NCBI GenBank assembly: GCA_030279155.1
Contig: CM059037.1
Location: 15,022,001 to 15,086,000 of the forward strand
Source of the DNA: Forsythia viridissima
Taxonomy: Eukaryota; Streptophyta; Magnoliopsida; Lamiales; Oleaceae
Length of the DNA: 64,000 bases
Direction: 5' to 3'
The translations under genes and the position numbers were made by a program. The notes below the pieces were generated by a model. That model had not been told where the DNA came from and made no database searches. It saw only the letters and a program-made list of their open reading frames with translations. This document shows positions 1-11,183 of the stretch, piece by piece. The number at the start of each line of letters is the position of its first letter. Positions within the stretch are counted from its first letter, which is position 1.

Positions 1-1
1 A

Positions 2-829
2 GTCATAGCGGTGGACTACTTCACCAAGTGGTGCGAAGCTGAACCCCTAGCCAAGATCACGGAAGAAAATACGTAGAAGTTTGTGTGGAAAAACATCATC
101 TACCATTTTGGAAGCTCCCACTCTCTTGTTTCCAACAACGGCACGTAGTTCGTCGGAATGAAGTTCAACACAAACTGCGAGGATCTCGGTATACGGATGA
201 ACTTCTCCACCCTTTACTATCCACAGTCTAATGGCCAAGTCGAAGCTGTGAACAAGATCATCAAGCATACCCTTAAAAAGAGACTAGAATCTGCCAAAGG
301 AGGATGGGCTGATGAATTACCCGAGACTCTGTGGTCTTACTGAACCACTTCTCTGATGGTAACGGGCTAAATCCCTTTTGCCATGGCGTACGGAATCGAG
401 GCGATGATCCCCGTCGAAGTAGGGATACTCTCTCCCAGGCACTTCCACTTCGACGAAGTAACAAACGACAATCTATGCAGGGCGAATCCAGACTTGCAGG
501 ACGAAAGACATGTAGACTCGCAGCTTTGTCTTGCAGTCTATCAAAGGAAAATGGCTCGATACTACAACTCCAAGGTCAGGGGAAGGAGTTTTCACGTCAA
601 TGACTTCGTCTTGAAGAAAGTATTCCATGCTAATAGAGAGGTAGGAGTTGGAACCCTCGGGCCCACCTGGGAAGGCCCTTACAAGATAATCAAAGAAATC
701 TGGCCCAGAACCTACAGATTAGAAAACTCAGAAGGAAAGAAGACGAGGCATCCCCCCATCTGCGACCATACCATCAGTAGTTTTATTTCGCACTCCTCAA
801 TTTTCCAATATTGTTTTCGGCGTCACTAG
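2..829 (+). pseudogene. Tat/Ogre-type Ty3/gypsy integrase, C-terminal part (degenerate)
   Basis: This is the tail of a retrotransposon polyprotein: the integrase that inserts element cDNA into the genome. One frame runs from the window edge and starts with the core-domain motif VIAVDYFTKW. It continues through a YYPQSNGQVE motif (the Asn-Gly-Gln region before the catalytic Glu) to the C-terminal segment MAYGIEAMIPVEV and the GPYKI/RLE region typical of Tat-lineage integrases. No frameshift is needed, but four in-frame stops interrupt it (74-76, 146-148, 341-343, 368-370), so it is dead. The N-terminal zinc-binding part lies outside the window. It is followed on the same strand by a tandem repeat, antisense genes and the 3' LTR, which is the usual Tat/Ogre order. 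Confidence 0.9.
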
Positions 830-895
830 ACACTGTGTTTTTTTTAAATAAAATTCATTGTTTCCCAAAACAAGATTGCCCACCATCATGCTATA

Positions 896-1755
896 GCAAG
901 TAAAATTGATCCAGCAGCGAGGGTGTGTGGTTCGCGGCCAACTCTGTCAACTCGCTGGGTAAACATTCAATGTGTAATCCGGCAAGTAAAATCGATTCGA
1001 CAGCGAAGAAGTGTGGCTCGTGGCCAACTCTGTCAACTCGCTGGATAAACATTCAACACGTAATTAGGCAAATAAAATCGATCTGGCTACGAGAGAGTGT
1101 GGTTTGCGACCAACTCTGTCAACTCGCTGGGTAAAAATTCAACGCGTAACCAAGCAAGTAAAATTGATCCAGAAACGAAGGAGTGTAGTTCGTGGCCAAC
1201 TCTATCAACTCACTGGGTAAACATTCAACGCGTATTCAAGCAAGTAAAATCGATTCGGTAGTGAGGGAGTGTGGTTCGCAGCCAACTCTGTCAACTCGTT
1301 GGGTAAATATTCAACGGGTAATCAAGCAAGTAAAATTGATCCAGCAGCAAGGAAGTGTGGTTCGCGACTAACTCTGTCAACTCGCTGGGTAAACATTCAA
1401 CACGTAACCAAGCAAGTGAAATCGATCTGGCAGCGAGAGAGTGTGGTTAGCGGTCAACTCTGTCAACTCGCTGGATAAACATTCAATGCGTAATCAAGCA
1501 AGTAAAATCGATCCGGCAGTAAGGGAGTGTGGTTCGCGACCAACTCTGTCAACTCGCTGGGTAAACATTCAACGCGTAATCAAGCAAGTAAAATCGATTC
1601 AGTAGCAAGTGAGTGTGGTTCGCGGCCAACTCTATCAACTCACTGGGTAAACATTACGCGTGTATTCAAACAAGTAAAGGCAATTCGGCAGCGAAGAGGT
1701 ATGGTTCGCGGCCAACTCTGTCACTCCCTGGATAAATATTCAACGCGCATTTAAA
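896..1755 (+). repeat. Ten-copy 86-bp tandem repeat in the Tat element 3' region
   Basis: The block beginning GCAAGTAAAATCGAT recurs at 896, 982, 1068, 1154, 1240, 1326, 1412, 1498, 1584 and 1670, always exactly 86 bp apart. That gives ten copies without net length change but with many substitutions between copies. Each unit contains GCCAACTCTGTCAACTCGCT. Short open frames across it are by-products of the repeat, since 86 is not a multiple of three. It lies just after the integrase. Tat/Ogre elements are known to carry variable minisatellites between pol and the 3' LTR that can seed satellite DNA. Confidence 0.95.
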
Positions 1756-1901
1756 ACAAACAAAGATAATGGATTTTCGTTGGCCTACATGGATGGATAA
1801 AAGAAATTACATAATAATGTACGTCGCAAGAAGCTTTACAATCTCAAAACCAAAAGAAAACACTAATAAGAAAATGCAAGACTCTTACATCCCAGTTGGG
1901 C

Positions 1902-2750
1902 CTAGGGTTCGGCATAACCGGAGACCCCAAGTTTAGCTAATAGACCCTGGGCCTTCGACAGCTTACTCAACGCCTCGGTCAGTTCTTTGTCTTTGGCATG
2001 AATCATGTTTTGACAAGATTTCAGCTGCAACTCATCCGTTTTCTGGGCATCAACACATGCCCTCTGGATTGTCCTGGTTTTAGTGACATCATATGTTGCA
2101 CGAGCCCTCGCGTCTTTGGAGAACATGAGTTGCTCCCGAAGATCTTTGTTTTCTGCGCGCAGCGCTTCAACATCCTCATCTCCCCCAGCGGTGGAGCGCA
2201 ATTCGTCAAGCCTCATCTCCAATAATTTGTACAACTCGCAGTTAAGCACGTGACTGTGGGAGGTATACATTTCAGCCAATTTCAACAACTCCGTCAATTC
2301 TACGTTATCTGCCGTACTCCCAAAGGTGGAAGTCCAACACTTATAAACTGATGCCACTGCTTTGGCAACCGAGAGTGGCAGTTTTTCTAAGACCGTTGGG
2401 TCCAACTTGTCCCGACGGGACCCATTGTTGATCTATTCATATTTGCCAGGAAGAGGAGGAGTGGGGGGGGCCCAGAATGCCTCCTCTCCACTATTGGCAC
2501 CTACATATCTCTTACCTGATTATCTAGCGCTTCCCGACGAAGGTACGGGTCTCGCGGAAAATGAAGCGAAAGGCACTTTCGATGTCACCTCCGGCGCTAG
2601 AGGAACAAAGGAAAGGCTACCCACCATTATCTCTGGTGTCTGCAAAACAGTAACCCCTAGATCAGATGCCGTAGAAGGTATTGGGGTGGATGGGAGATAT
2701 CATCCACAACCCCTCCACAACTTATCTTAAGCTTTGGGACACTAGAATAA
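1902..2750 (-). pseudogene. Second antisense ORF of the Tat element (coiled-coil protein)
   Basis: On the minus strand an uninterrupted 167-codon frame (1902-2405) encodes an acidic, lysine/glutamate-rich helical protein. Heptad-like stretches such as DEDVEALRAENKDLREQL suggest a coiled coil. Upstream, a coherent Pro/Ser-rich frame (about 2518-2740) ends at a good donor (AATCAG|GTAAGAG) and an acceptor lies near 2439, so the 5' part may be an earlier exon. A TATA-like string lies at 2852-2860. The start codon is uncertain because the 5' exon contains a stop. I do not recognise the product. It resembles the coiled-coil tail of the larger antisense gene at 4221-6627 in composition, so it may be a partial paralogue or a separate antisense gene of the element. 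Confidence 0.55.
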
Positions 2751-4220
2751 TAAAAGCCTGACATGGCTAGCAACACCCAGGATCTGAATATGGTAACAGG
2801 AGAGCAAAGGTGGGAAAAATATGGTAGCAAGAGACTAAAGTCCTGTAAACGCATATATAAGCGCGACAGATTACTAACAGTCAGATAAACAAACACGTAG
2901 AGAAGGAATGAATGCACCTCAAATAAACCCTGTGAAGAGCGCATGAAAATACGCACCTCGCGAATTGTACAAACGTCATTGCATGGTAACACCACCAACA
3001 CCTACCCTACGTGGAAACGTAAAGAGCGACAGCCAAGCAAGTTCGGCGAGGACGTCTTGGCCTATAAGCCTCGCAATTGCATAGAGGCGAAGGCGGGGCC
3101 GAACGGCCAGAACCGACATTGGCTGCTCTTCGCCAGCAGCTGAAATCCCACAATACACAAGATATACTATCGTTTGAGACGCATTTGGCGACTACAAAAT
3201 TGTACATGCGGCTTCGTTGGTGCCACATGATGTTGAAGAATTCCGAAGCCCAGGTACCACAAGCAATCCACACAAATGAAACAACCATAGAAATTTTGGT
3301 ACAATCGTATTTTATTCAACATAATTCAGAATATAAGGCAAAAACAAATACGCATGGTTATTAACCTACTACCCCACCGCCTCTTTGGGTCGGTACATGT
3401 TGGGATACTGGATCTAATAAGTCTATACATTGGTCTTCGTCACCTCGAGCCTCATTAGGGGATGGAGATCTGGTTTTACCATGATCGAGAGTCTTCCAAA
3501 TCAATACGAGTTGATTTGGTGACTAATTAGGCCACACTGCTCAAAAAATACCGTTGACACCTTTTGGCAAATGGCTCTCAGCCCCGTTACCCGAATCAGG
3601 GACACGCCATTCGGGACATGGTCGGGCTAAGGCTACTAGGCCCAACCCTCCCAGTGAGTTTGGTCTTCTGAACATTGATTAGCTAGGCATTTGGTCCTCT
3701 GAATGTTGATTCTCCAATTGGTAGGCATTATGGACGCCGTTTCTCTATTCGTACTTCCATAGCACGTTTGATACGAAGAGTATGGTCACACGACAAAAAT
3801 CGTTAGGACACAGGAAGCTAATTCACGCAAGTTACTGGAGTTGCACATGTGTGAGGAACACGATGGAAGGCTCTCAGTGCTTTCTTTTCTTATATATAGA
3901 GGCTGCATTGGAACTTGAAACAAGGCAATAAATACGACTGTCCCAGGGGCATTTGGAACACCACACAACTGTGCTGCCTCTCCACTTACCGGGACATTAA
4001 AGACGCTAACTCTTTGGATTCTACAAAAAGTCAGCACCGTTAAGGCCCAAGGGAACGATTCCAAAATTTTAGGAGATACCTCCATGCCTGGCAGGCACAA
4101 TCATTCATAAAATTAAATACAGGAACAGAGATACATCGGGAAAATAAATTTAATAGTTAATTCTGGAACATGCGCAAAAGAGATAGACAAAATCCTAAGT
4201 TCAGATGCCCCGCCGACTCT
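2750..4220. other. Tat element 3' region without recognisable gene
   Basis: Between the two antisense units I find only short open frames with no recognisable motifs. TATA-like strings occur at about 2852-2860 and 3888-3899. A minus-strand open frame of 104 codons at 3786-4100 has no family resemblance that I can see and probably lies in the 3' untranslated part of the larger antisense gene. Confidence 0.5.
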
Positions 4221-6627
4221 CTAAGAGTCGGCACACTGCGGGCCTTCCTCCACAACAGATGGGAGGATTTGGTAGTCGGCCTTTTCTGGAAGGCTGTTTG
4301 TCACTGGAACCTCGGTAGAAGCCTGCCGAAGGAACGAAATATCCCACTCTGGATGGGTTTTTACGATCCGCTCTACCAAATGCTCACCTCCGATGGTCAT
4401 TAAGTTATGTGCGAGGTCCTGATACTCAGGCATGTCCACAAACGCATCCTAATACACCTCCACCACCTTGGCCTCAGCATCCGCGCACTCGACCCTGACC
4501 CTCTCAAATTCTTACTTCGCCTTGGCCAACGACTTCTCCTTTTCCGCGACGACGATCTCTAGTCTGCTGTTTGTAGTGGCTAGCGTAGTCTTAGCTACAA
4601 GGGTCCAGTCTTCAGCCAACTTCTGAGCCTCCTTAGCGCACTTCTAAGAAGCTTCGGCAGCCCTCTTCTGATCTCGAGCCTGTTTCAAACTTTCTTTGGT
4701 AGCCTTCAACTCGATTTCATACTTGGCCCTCATGTCGGCCTCGTTCATCACAACCAATCCAGCTTGAACTGGAGGGCCCTCTTCTCAGACTCCAACTGTG
4801 CCTTCTCGAGAGCCTCGGCTTTCAGGTCTTCGGAAAGCTTCTTGGACTTGGCCTCTCCTTCGCTGCACTGGCTATCAAAGCTTTCCAGGGTACTAAATAA
4901 CTCTTTGGTCATAACCAATCCCCGTATCAGGTTCATCTTCGCCACCTGTAGCAGCTCGCATACAGTAGCTTTCTCGGCCCTTTTTTCTCACTTTGGGTCT
5001 AGTATTTGTACACGCTCGCTGCCATCATCGCAGGGTGAGCAGGGAGCATTTCCATCACAGAGGTTTCCAGTTCCTTCTTGCACTGGAAAATGCAGACACA
5101 ACTTCCTTGCCCAGCCGAAGAGCCAGAATTCCCTGCACCCTCAGCCCCTCTGCCAGGGCGCGGCGAAGACCAGTTTCTTTCTTCAGCCCGCCTTGCTTTG
5201 TGGGCATCTCTCATAAACCCTCCCAAAGCCGTAGGAGCCTTCCTCTTCCGAGCGGCCGCCTCACTCTTGTCCTCAGAAATTTCCTTCTCCTTATCCTTGG
5301 AAAGAGCAGGGTCAGATGATGGATAGAAAGATGAAGTGGGGGTGGAGAAAGAACAGCCTACTCGAGGCCTGGAACATCAGAGGCTGAAGGATGGATAGAC
5401 CTTAATGGCGTGGCATCCTGGACCTCTTGTGATGAATCGGACGCCTCCTGCAGGGGAGCCTAAGCCAAAGAACCCTCTCCACTTGTGGGGTGGGCGAGGC
5501 TGAGCGTAGGAATCTCTTTAAGCTTGAAAGTTGTCGACACAAACACCAATATGCAGCTCATTTAGGCAACTTTTCATAGCAAAACCAATATATCACAATT
5601 TACGAGACTCACGCATCAGTCTGCAGCTGGCCAATAAGTTGTCGTCCTTCAACATGTTGGTGAGAATCCTGAAGTCGCTGCTGAGAGCTCGCACCTTATT
5701 CCACTTCGACCTCAGCTCTCCTTGGTCCATCTTCGGGATTGGTGGCTTCCTGCAGTCTGCAAAGGTAAGCAATACATTAAGTTAAGAACTATGGTCAAAA
5801 TCCACACAAATGCAGTTGTATATACCAAGTTTTCTGAATTGACGAGGAATAGACACGTGGGAAAGAGGGTCCTCCGGCATAAATTTCCAGTCTCCGCCTA
5901 CAAAGATGAACATCTCCTTCCAGTTATGCACTTTGTTGGGACTGTTGGTGGCTGTCCCCCATTTCTAGCCTAGCCGAAGAGAAATATTGTACCAGCCTGT
6001 GGATCGACAGGGCCAGTAAATAGACTCAAACTCTCTCAGGGTCAGGTTTTCTCCTGCCTCGGTAATGCTCCACAAAAGGTACGAAGCCACCATCTGTCCC
6101 CAGCCATTCGGCGTTATCTGGCAAGGGGCCAGATTCCAGTCTTTCAGAACCTCGCGAAAGAAATGATGCATGGGTAGGCGAAGGCCCTGCTGCATCGTAG
6201 GTTCGTAAATCATGACGAATCCTTCAGGAGGGTCATCGGTGCGTTTCTCTGGCCCAGAGCCCTGAGTATTATGGACATGAGAATATCATAGGATAACCAC
6301 ATGTCCTCCAACTCCGCCTCAGTGATCCTCGGTAGTCGACCGCTTGAGCTCCTCATCAAGCACCTTGGCTGCTGGGGCATTCCTCTTATCGAGCGATCCT
6401 CTCATCTCAGGTACCCCGGCGTCCAGGCCTCCCTTCTCTGTGATTTCTTTCAATGGTGCAGTTGGGCAAGCCCCCCTCCTACTTGTAGATGAAGTCGATG
6501 GGCGTGCGGCTGAAGGTGCTTGATTCACTTCTCCAACGACCTCAGTTGATGATGGTGACTCATCTCGAATACTAGGGTTTGTCTGAGTGTCTGACTGATT
6601 CTGTGAGTTGTCGTTTCTGGACGACAT
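4221..6627 (-). pseudogene. Antisense gene of the Tat element with gypsy-type transposase-like domain
   Basis: This is a spliced gene antisense to the retrotransposon. The ATG at 6625-6627 opens a Ser/Thr/Pro-rich N-terminus. Next come RITEAELEDMW and then the domain PPEGFVMIYEP...GLRLPMHHFF...LAPCQITPNGW (about 6240-5965), which resembles the 'putative gypsy type transposon' domain (Pfam PF04195). An intron at 5825-5757 joins to KPPIPKMDQGELRSKWNKVR. A second intron at 5612-5523 (donor GTGAGT) rejoins in frame to LKEIPTLSL. A long Lys/Glu-rich coiled coil follows, then a C-terminal block GGEHLVERIVKTHPEWDISF before the stop at 4221. Defects are compensating frameshifts near 6320 and 6260, an in-frame stop near 5965 and several stops in the coiled coil. 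Extra antisense ORFs of this kind are known in Tat elements. Their function is not known to me. Confidence 0.75.
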
Positions 6628-6660
6628 TACAACCCTTCTTGACCCTAGAAGTTGATACTT

Positions 6661-6769
6661 CTGCGGTTGTTGAAACGTGTGGCAGGGTTTAATCCCCAAA
6701 TTATAGAGTCAAGAAATAATCACGAAAGCAAACAACGAAACAAATCACAGCAACTCTCGACGTGCTTAC
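6661..6769 (-). other. 5' UTR intron of the antisense Tat gene
   Basis: On the minus strand the donor CGAG|GTAAGC (6769) and the acceptor CAACCGCAG|AAG (6661) bound a 109-bp intron ending 33 bp before the ATG at 6627. It removes the stretch between the putative promoter and the coding exon. Inferred from splice consensus only. Confidence 0.5.
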
Positions 6770-6887
6770 CTCGAAAATGCAGTTAGAACAACGCACACAC
6801 TTGGAATTTCTTGATTATCGGCAGTACATCCAAAACACTCACAATAAGCACAGAAGTGAGAAAAAGTTGTAATGAAGAAGGGCGCCA

Positions 6888-6899
6888 AGCTTTATAGAT
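6888..6899 (-). promoter_or_regulatory. TATA box for the antisense Tat gene
   Basis: The minus strand reads ATCTATAAAGC here, about 265 bp upstream of the antisense ATG and about 120 bp upstream of the 5' UTR donor. It is a good plant core TATA in the right orientation to drive the antisense gene from within the element. Confidence 0.45.
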
Positions 6900-7371
6900 T
6901 GAAGCATTCCAATCTCCACCGTCCAACTTCCAAGCGTTACATCTCGACCATTGGCCAGTAGACGCGTGTTTAAAATAGGGCAACAAGCGGGAAACGAAAC
7001 CCCAAGCGTTTATTGAAACAAGAACGCACGCGCCTCACGCGCGCTCTCTTTATCCACCACGCGCCATTGCATTAAATACATATATCCTCTCACTCATGAT
7101 TGCCTAGCTACGGATTGATAGCCTTGATTGACAGAATCACACCAATCGCAGACACGTCACCAAAGGTCTAGTCTCCTGAAGCCTCACCCGTCATAATGTT
7201 CGGCTTCGGACTTGGATGACTATACTGGGTAAGTTCAATCCATAATTCAATGAGCGAAGACCAAACTCTAGGAATTTTTGCAGAATTTGCCGAAATTTGA
7301 AAAAAATTTCCTCTCTTACTCTCAAAGTTCCACACCTATTATAAATAATAGGCTTAGACTTGGGAGACTAT

Positions 7372-8140
7372 TGTTACCACCCGATTTTGATAGGGCGTCC
7401 ACATCAGTAAAGGCCCAATGGAAGCCCTATATAGGCCCAGCGAGGGCCTTGTAAATTCTAAAAGGGCTTCAGAGGCCCATCAGACATCTTAGCGTTCTTG
7501 AACTAGAATATCGCGAGGCCCAGAGAGGGCTTCGACATTCATGACTGACCCATAGGACCTCGCGAGGCTTCGCATTTACTATAACTAGCAGGCAGCACGA
7601 TATTCTAGAATGACCAGAGAGTTAGTTGAAGATAGATTGTGTTGTATTGGCACACTGATCCTTACAAAGAAACCGAATCGTAATTTCCTAAAAATTAGGA
7701 AACGTGGTAAACTCAAATAAGGTAGACAATCTTGGAGATTGCCTGAACAATGAAATCCTTATCCCATAAGGAAGGAGGATCTGATCGGGTATCTGATTGA
7801 TTTGTTTCCTAAATCAATTAGGACTCTTGCGCTATAAATGCAACGTATTCGGTTGTTCCAAGGTACGCTCTTTTTGCACTTAAAATTTCACCCTAAACTC
7901 TGCTTAAATCTCTGCCTGCTTGTCCCTTCCATACCCAATTACTTTCACCCCTCCTCTCCCGTGTATTATTCTTATACCAGCAGTTGATTTGATTGTCGGA
8001 GTACCAACGAGCGCCAGACTCTTTTTCTCTAGAGATCTTGGTGCCTAACGATTGTCTGAGTGTGCAGGAAACATACAAGTTAGCAGAGGAGTGATTGGAG
8101 ATTTGTTGACACGTGGACGTTGTAGGTTCCGACGTCAACA
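7372..8140 (+). repeat. 3' LTR of the Tat/Ogre-type element
   Basis: The LTR begins TGTTACCACC directly after a purine-rich primer tract (CTTGGGAGACTA) and ends GACGTCAACA, giving TGTT...AACA termini and 769 bp. A TATA box, GCTATAAATGC, lies at 7831-7841. The 5' LTR is outside the window, so the 5-bp target duplication (GAAAC at 8141-8145) cannot be verified. The downstream flank is the middle of a copia polyprotein, so the element inserted into that older element. Confidence 0.85.
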
Positions 8141-9036
8141 GAAACATCTTCTAAAAATGTTGAGCACGAAAAAGCAAAATGGCTTTTGTAAAGTAAAAGG
8201 TTTAGAATTGGATGAAATTGATTTTTAACTTATTTCTCTTTGGTTGAGGAAAATATGATGGATGTTGTAAAAACAATTCATTTTGTTCTTCAAGTAGAAA
8301 GTGATCCTAAAACTTATAAGAAAACGATATCTTCAAGTGATTGGATTATTTGGAAAGATGCATTAGAAGATGAAATGGATTCTATTATATCGAATGATAC
8401 TTGGGAACTTGTCGATTTACCATCCGGCTCTAAACATAATTGTTGTAAGTGGGTGTTTAAGAATAAGTGTCATTTTGATGGTACTCTTAATACATTTAAG
8501 GGTAGATTAGTAGCCAAAGGGTATTGACAGAAAGAAGGAATCGACTATTTTGATACGTATGTACTTGTAGCTAGAATAACTTCAATTAGGATCTTATTTG
8601 CTTTAGCTTTTATCTATGATTTGGATGTTTATCAAATGGATGTTAAAATTGCATTCTTAAACGGAGATCTCGATGAGGATGTTAATATGGAACAATCGAA
8701 AAGGTTTTTTCTACCTGGTAATGAAGATAAATTACGCAAACTAGTTAAATATTTATATGGTTTAAAACAAGCACCTAAGAAATTACATGATATTTTTTGA
8801 TTCTGCAATACTTTCTAATGATTTCATTTCATAATACTTTATATAAATGTTTGTATTCTAAAGTATTGAATGAATATGTTGTGTTTGTGTGCCTTTATGT
8901 AGATGACACATTGATTATAAGTAATTAATTAGTGTTGTACCCGTGCGATGCACGGGAGGAGTTTCAGGAGTAATCACAAAAAATAATTTCGATAATTATC
9001 TATGAAAGTTAATTAGTTTTAATAAAATCAAACACT

Positions 9037-9680
9037 AAATCTTAGTTAGTATTAAACTCATGCATATGTTGACCAAAACGAAGATAAGATTAATTAATTA
9101 ACTAATTTAAATTAATTAGCTGTTTAAAATATAGATAATTAAATTTAAAAGCATTGAAAAATAATTTTCGCAATGATAACAAAATTTTGAAAATATGAAT
9201 TTTGAATTATTTTTCTTTCACTTTGCATTGATTGTCTTCCATTATAATCTTAAAATGCAATACCTTAAATGTGATCTCTTAAATCTTAATTAGCATTGAA
9301 AAATTCATGCATATTTTGACCAAAATGAAGATAAAATTAATTAAATTAAATTATTTAAGTATTTAAAATATGGATAATTAAATTAAAATACATTGAAAAA
9401 TTAATTTTTGCAATAATAATTAAATTAAAATGCATTTAAAAATATAGATTTGGACTTATTTTTCTTTCAATGTGCATTGATTGTTTTCCATAATAATCTT
9501 GGAAATAATCTTGAAAATGCGATCTCTTAAATCTCAATTAGTATTAGAAAATACATGCATTTTTTTTACCAAAACAAAGATAAGATTAATTAATTAAATT
9601 AATTAAATATTTTAAATATAGATAATTAAATTAAAACGCATTGGATAATTAATTTTTGCAATGATAACAAAACTAAATTA
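9037..9680. repeat. About 245-bp direct repeats in the Helitron-like element
   Basis: The string AAATCTTARTTAGTATTR...CATGCAT...GACCAAAAYGAAGATAA recurs at about 9037, 9281 and 9529 (spacing 244 and 248 bp), with the third copy partial. Copies are diverged and AT-rich. Confidence 0.75.
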
Positions 9681-9882
9681 GTTTTTCCAATGATAACTAA
9701 ATTAGAAGGTAGATAGAGGGACTCCAGTTGGAAAAATAAAAAATTAGCCGGCTATTAAATGTAGTATTAGGAATAAACATTTAATGGCTATTAAAAAAAA
9801 TCAATTTTCGAAAACTGGGAAAAAAAATAGAAATTCTAAATAAAAATGTACTTTGGGCAGGAAAATAGATTTTAACGACACT

Positions 9883-9887
<5 letters not shown>

Positions 9888-9941
<54 letters not shown>
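9888..9941. repeat. (AT)n microsatellite
   Basis: An uninterrupted TA dinucleotide run lies at the right edge of the Helitron-like insertion. Confidence 0.95.
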
Positions 9942-9943
<2 letters not shown>

Positions 9944-10221
9944 CATGGAAGATATAAAAGAAACGAAGAAGTTTCTATCTTTCACATTCAAATTGAAAGA
10001 TGTTGGACAACTGGATACCATTTTAAATATCTAAGTAGTGAAAGACAATGAGTGTTATTCTATAACTCAGTCACATTATATGGAGAATGTGGTGAAGTTC
10101 AAACACTTGAATACAAAAAAAAAAAGTGGATACCCATTTTGATCTAAGTATAAAACTTGTTAAGAATAATGGATGAGCGGTTGCACAACTCGAGTATACA
10201 AGTGATATTAGTAGTCTAATG

Positions 10222-10478
10222 TTTTTTTTTTTCAGGAGAGTCCATCATACAATTTAAAAAGGCTTGAAATATAAATTTTTCCTATATTAAATTGAACAGA
10301 ATTATAATAGCTAAATAATGGTGTGCAATATTGGTCAGCCATAGACCCCCAGTTATTGGATCTAATCATTCACGAAAAGTAAGAAACTCAACATATTTTG
10401 ACCAATTCAAGGTGAAAAATGGGGTTGCTCCCTCGGAAAAACTTGGATAAAGTTGAGCTAAAAGTTATCGATCTACGG
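10222..10478. other. Unidentified ~255-bp insertion in copia RT/RNase H
   Basis: The copia frame stops at SSLMF (about 10222) and resumes at VQCTRLDITF (about 10478). The intervening DNA starts with a T tract, is AT-rich and has no motif that I recognise. No clear terminal repeat or duplication was seen. Confidence 0.5.
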
Positions 10479-11081
10479 TGCAGTGTACAAGATTAGACAT
10501 AACATTTGCAGTTAGTAAACTTAGTAGGTTTACCAACTACTTGAGTTCTTAACATTGGAAGGCTATCGATAGGGTTCTTGGTTACGTTAAGAAGACCAAA
10601 AAACTTAGCCTCCAATATTCTAAGTTCCCTACTATTCTAGAAGGATACACCGATGCTAGTTGGATATCTAGTGCACGAAAAAAAATCTACCAAAGGTTGG
10701 GTGTTTACTCTTAGAAGTGGTAGGTTTTCTTGGAGGTCTAATAAATATATATGTATTACAAATTCAACAATGCAATCCAAGTTTGTAGCATTGGCAGAAA
10801 CAAGGAAAAAGGCTGAGTAGCTTAGGCATCATCTTTATGAAATCCCTTTGGGTACATCTTCTATATCTATCTTGTCTGATAGTCAAGCCACTTTAACATT
10901 AGCATATAGCGAAGTATATAATAGGAAGTTTAGGCATATAAGTTTAAGACATTATTGTGTAAGAAAATTAATTAAAAGTGGAATCATTTTTCTCACACGT
11001 GTAAAGCCTATTGAGAACTTAGTTGGTCCATTTACTAAGCCCCTTAACAGAGAATTAGTGATATCAACATCGAGAAGGATG

Positions 11082-11183
11082 GAGCTGAATCTCTATGATT
11101 AAAGATCTACCAATGATGGCAACCCTATTGAAGAGCTGAAACTCTATGATTAAAGATCCACCAATGATGACAACCCTACCTAA
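11082..11183 (+). repeat. 51-bp tandem duplication at the copia 3' end
   Basis: GAGCTGAATCTCTATGATTA at 11082 recurs as GAGCTGAAACTCTATGATTA at 11133. The duplicated 51-bp unit covers the last codons of the polyprotein and the sequence after it. Confidence 0.85.

Larger units (their letters stand above)
8929..9945 (-). mobile_element. Helitron-like insertion inside the copia RT
   Basis: The left edge on the minus strand reads CCCGTGCATCGCACGGG, then ACAACACTAA followed by T. That is a perfect hairpin just before a CTRR end, as expected for a Helitron 3' terminus. The insertion splits the copia sequence just after the YVDD motif. The right (5') end on the minus strand contains AGAAGTGTCGTTAAAATC, typical of plant Helitron starts, but the exact TC end is blurred by an (AT)n run at 9888-9941. 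There is no helicase gene, so it is non-autonomous. The interior is AT-rich with a tandem repeat (9037-9680). Confidence 0.65.
8141..11102 (+). mobile_element. Degenerate Ty1/copia retrotransposon, RT to RNase H
   Basis: A copia polyprotein remnant broken by two insertions. The reverse transcriptase begins about 8240 with WKDALEDEMDSI and TWELVDLP, then KWVFKNK, a stop, DVYQMDVKIAFLNGDL and YGLKQAP. A stop follows at about 8800, and the frame resumes at the catalytic VYLYVDDTLIIS (about 8890-8925). After the Helitron-like insert it resumes as KETKKFLSFTFKLKDVG (about 9950), EYTSDISSLMF (about 10195), then CTRLDITFAVSKLSRF (about 10485), YTDASW and the RNase H tail SILSDSQATLTLA to about 11100. 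Many stops make it non-functional. The upstream integrase and gag must lie left of the Tat insertion, outside the window. Confidence 0.9.

Noticed and set aside
925..1754. Three short + open frames with similar protein text (MWFAANSVNSLGK)
   Set aside because: They are translations of the 86-bp tandem repeat. The unit length is not divisible by three and there is no coding context.
4764..5326. Several + strand open frames of 80-150 codons
   Set aside because: They oppose the coiled-coil exon of the antisense Tat gene and have low-complexity compositions typical of shadow frames.
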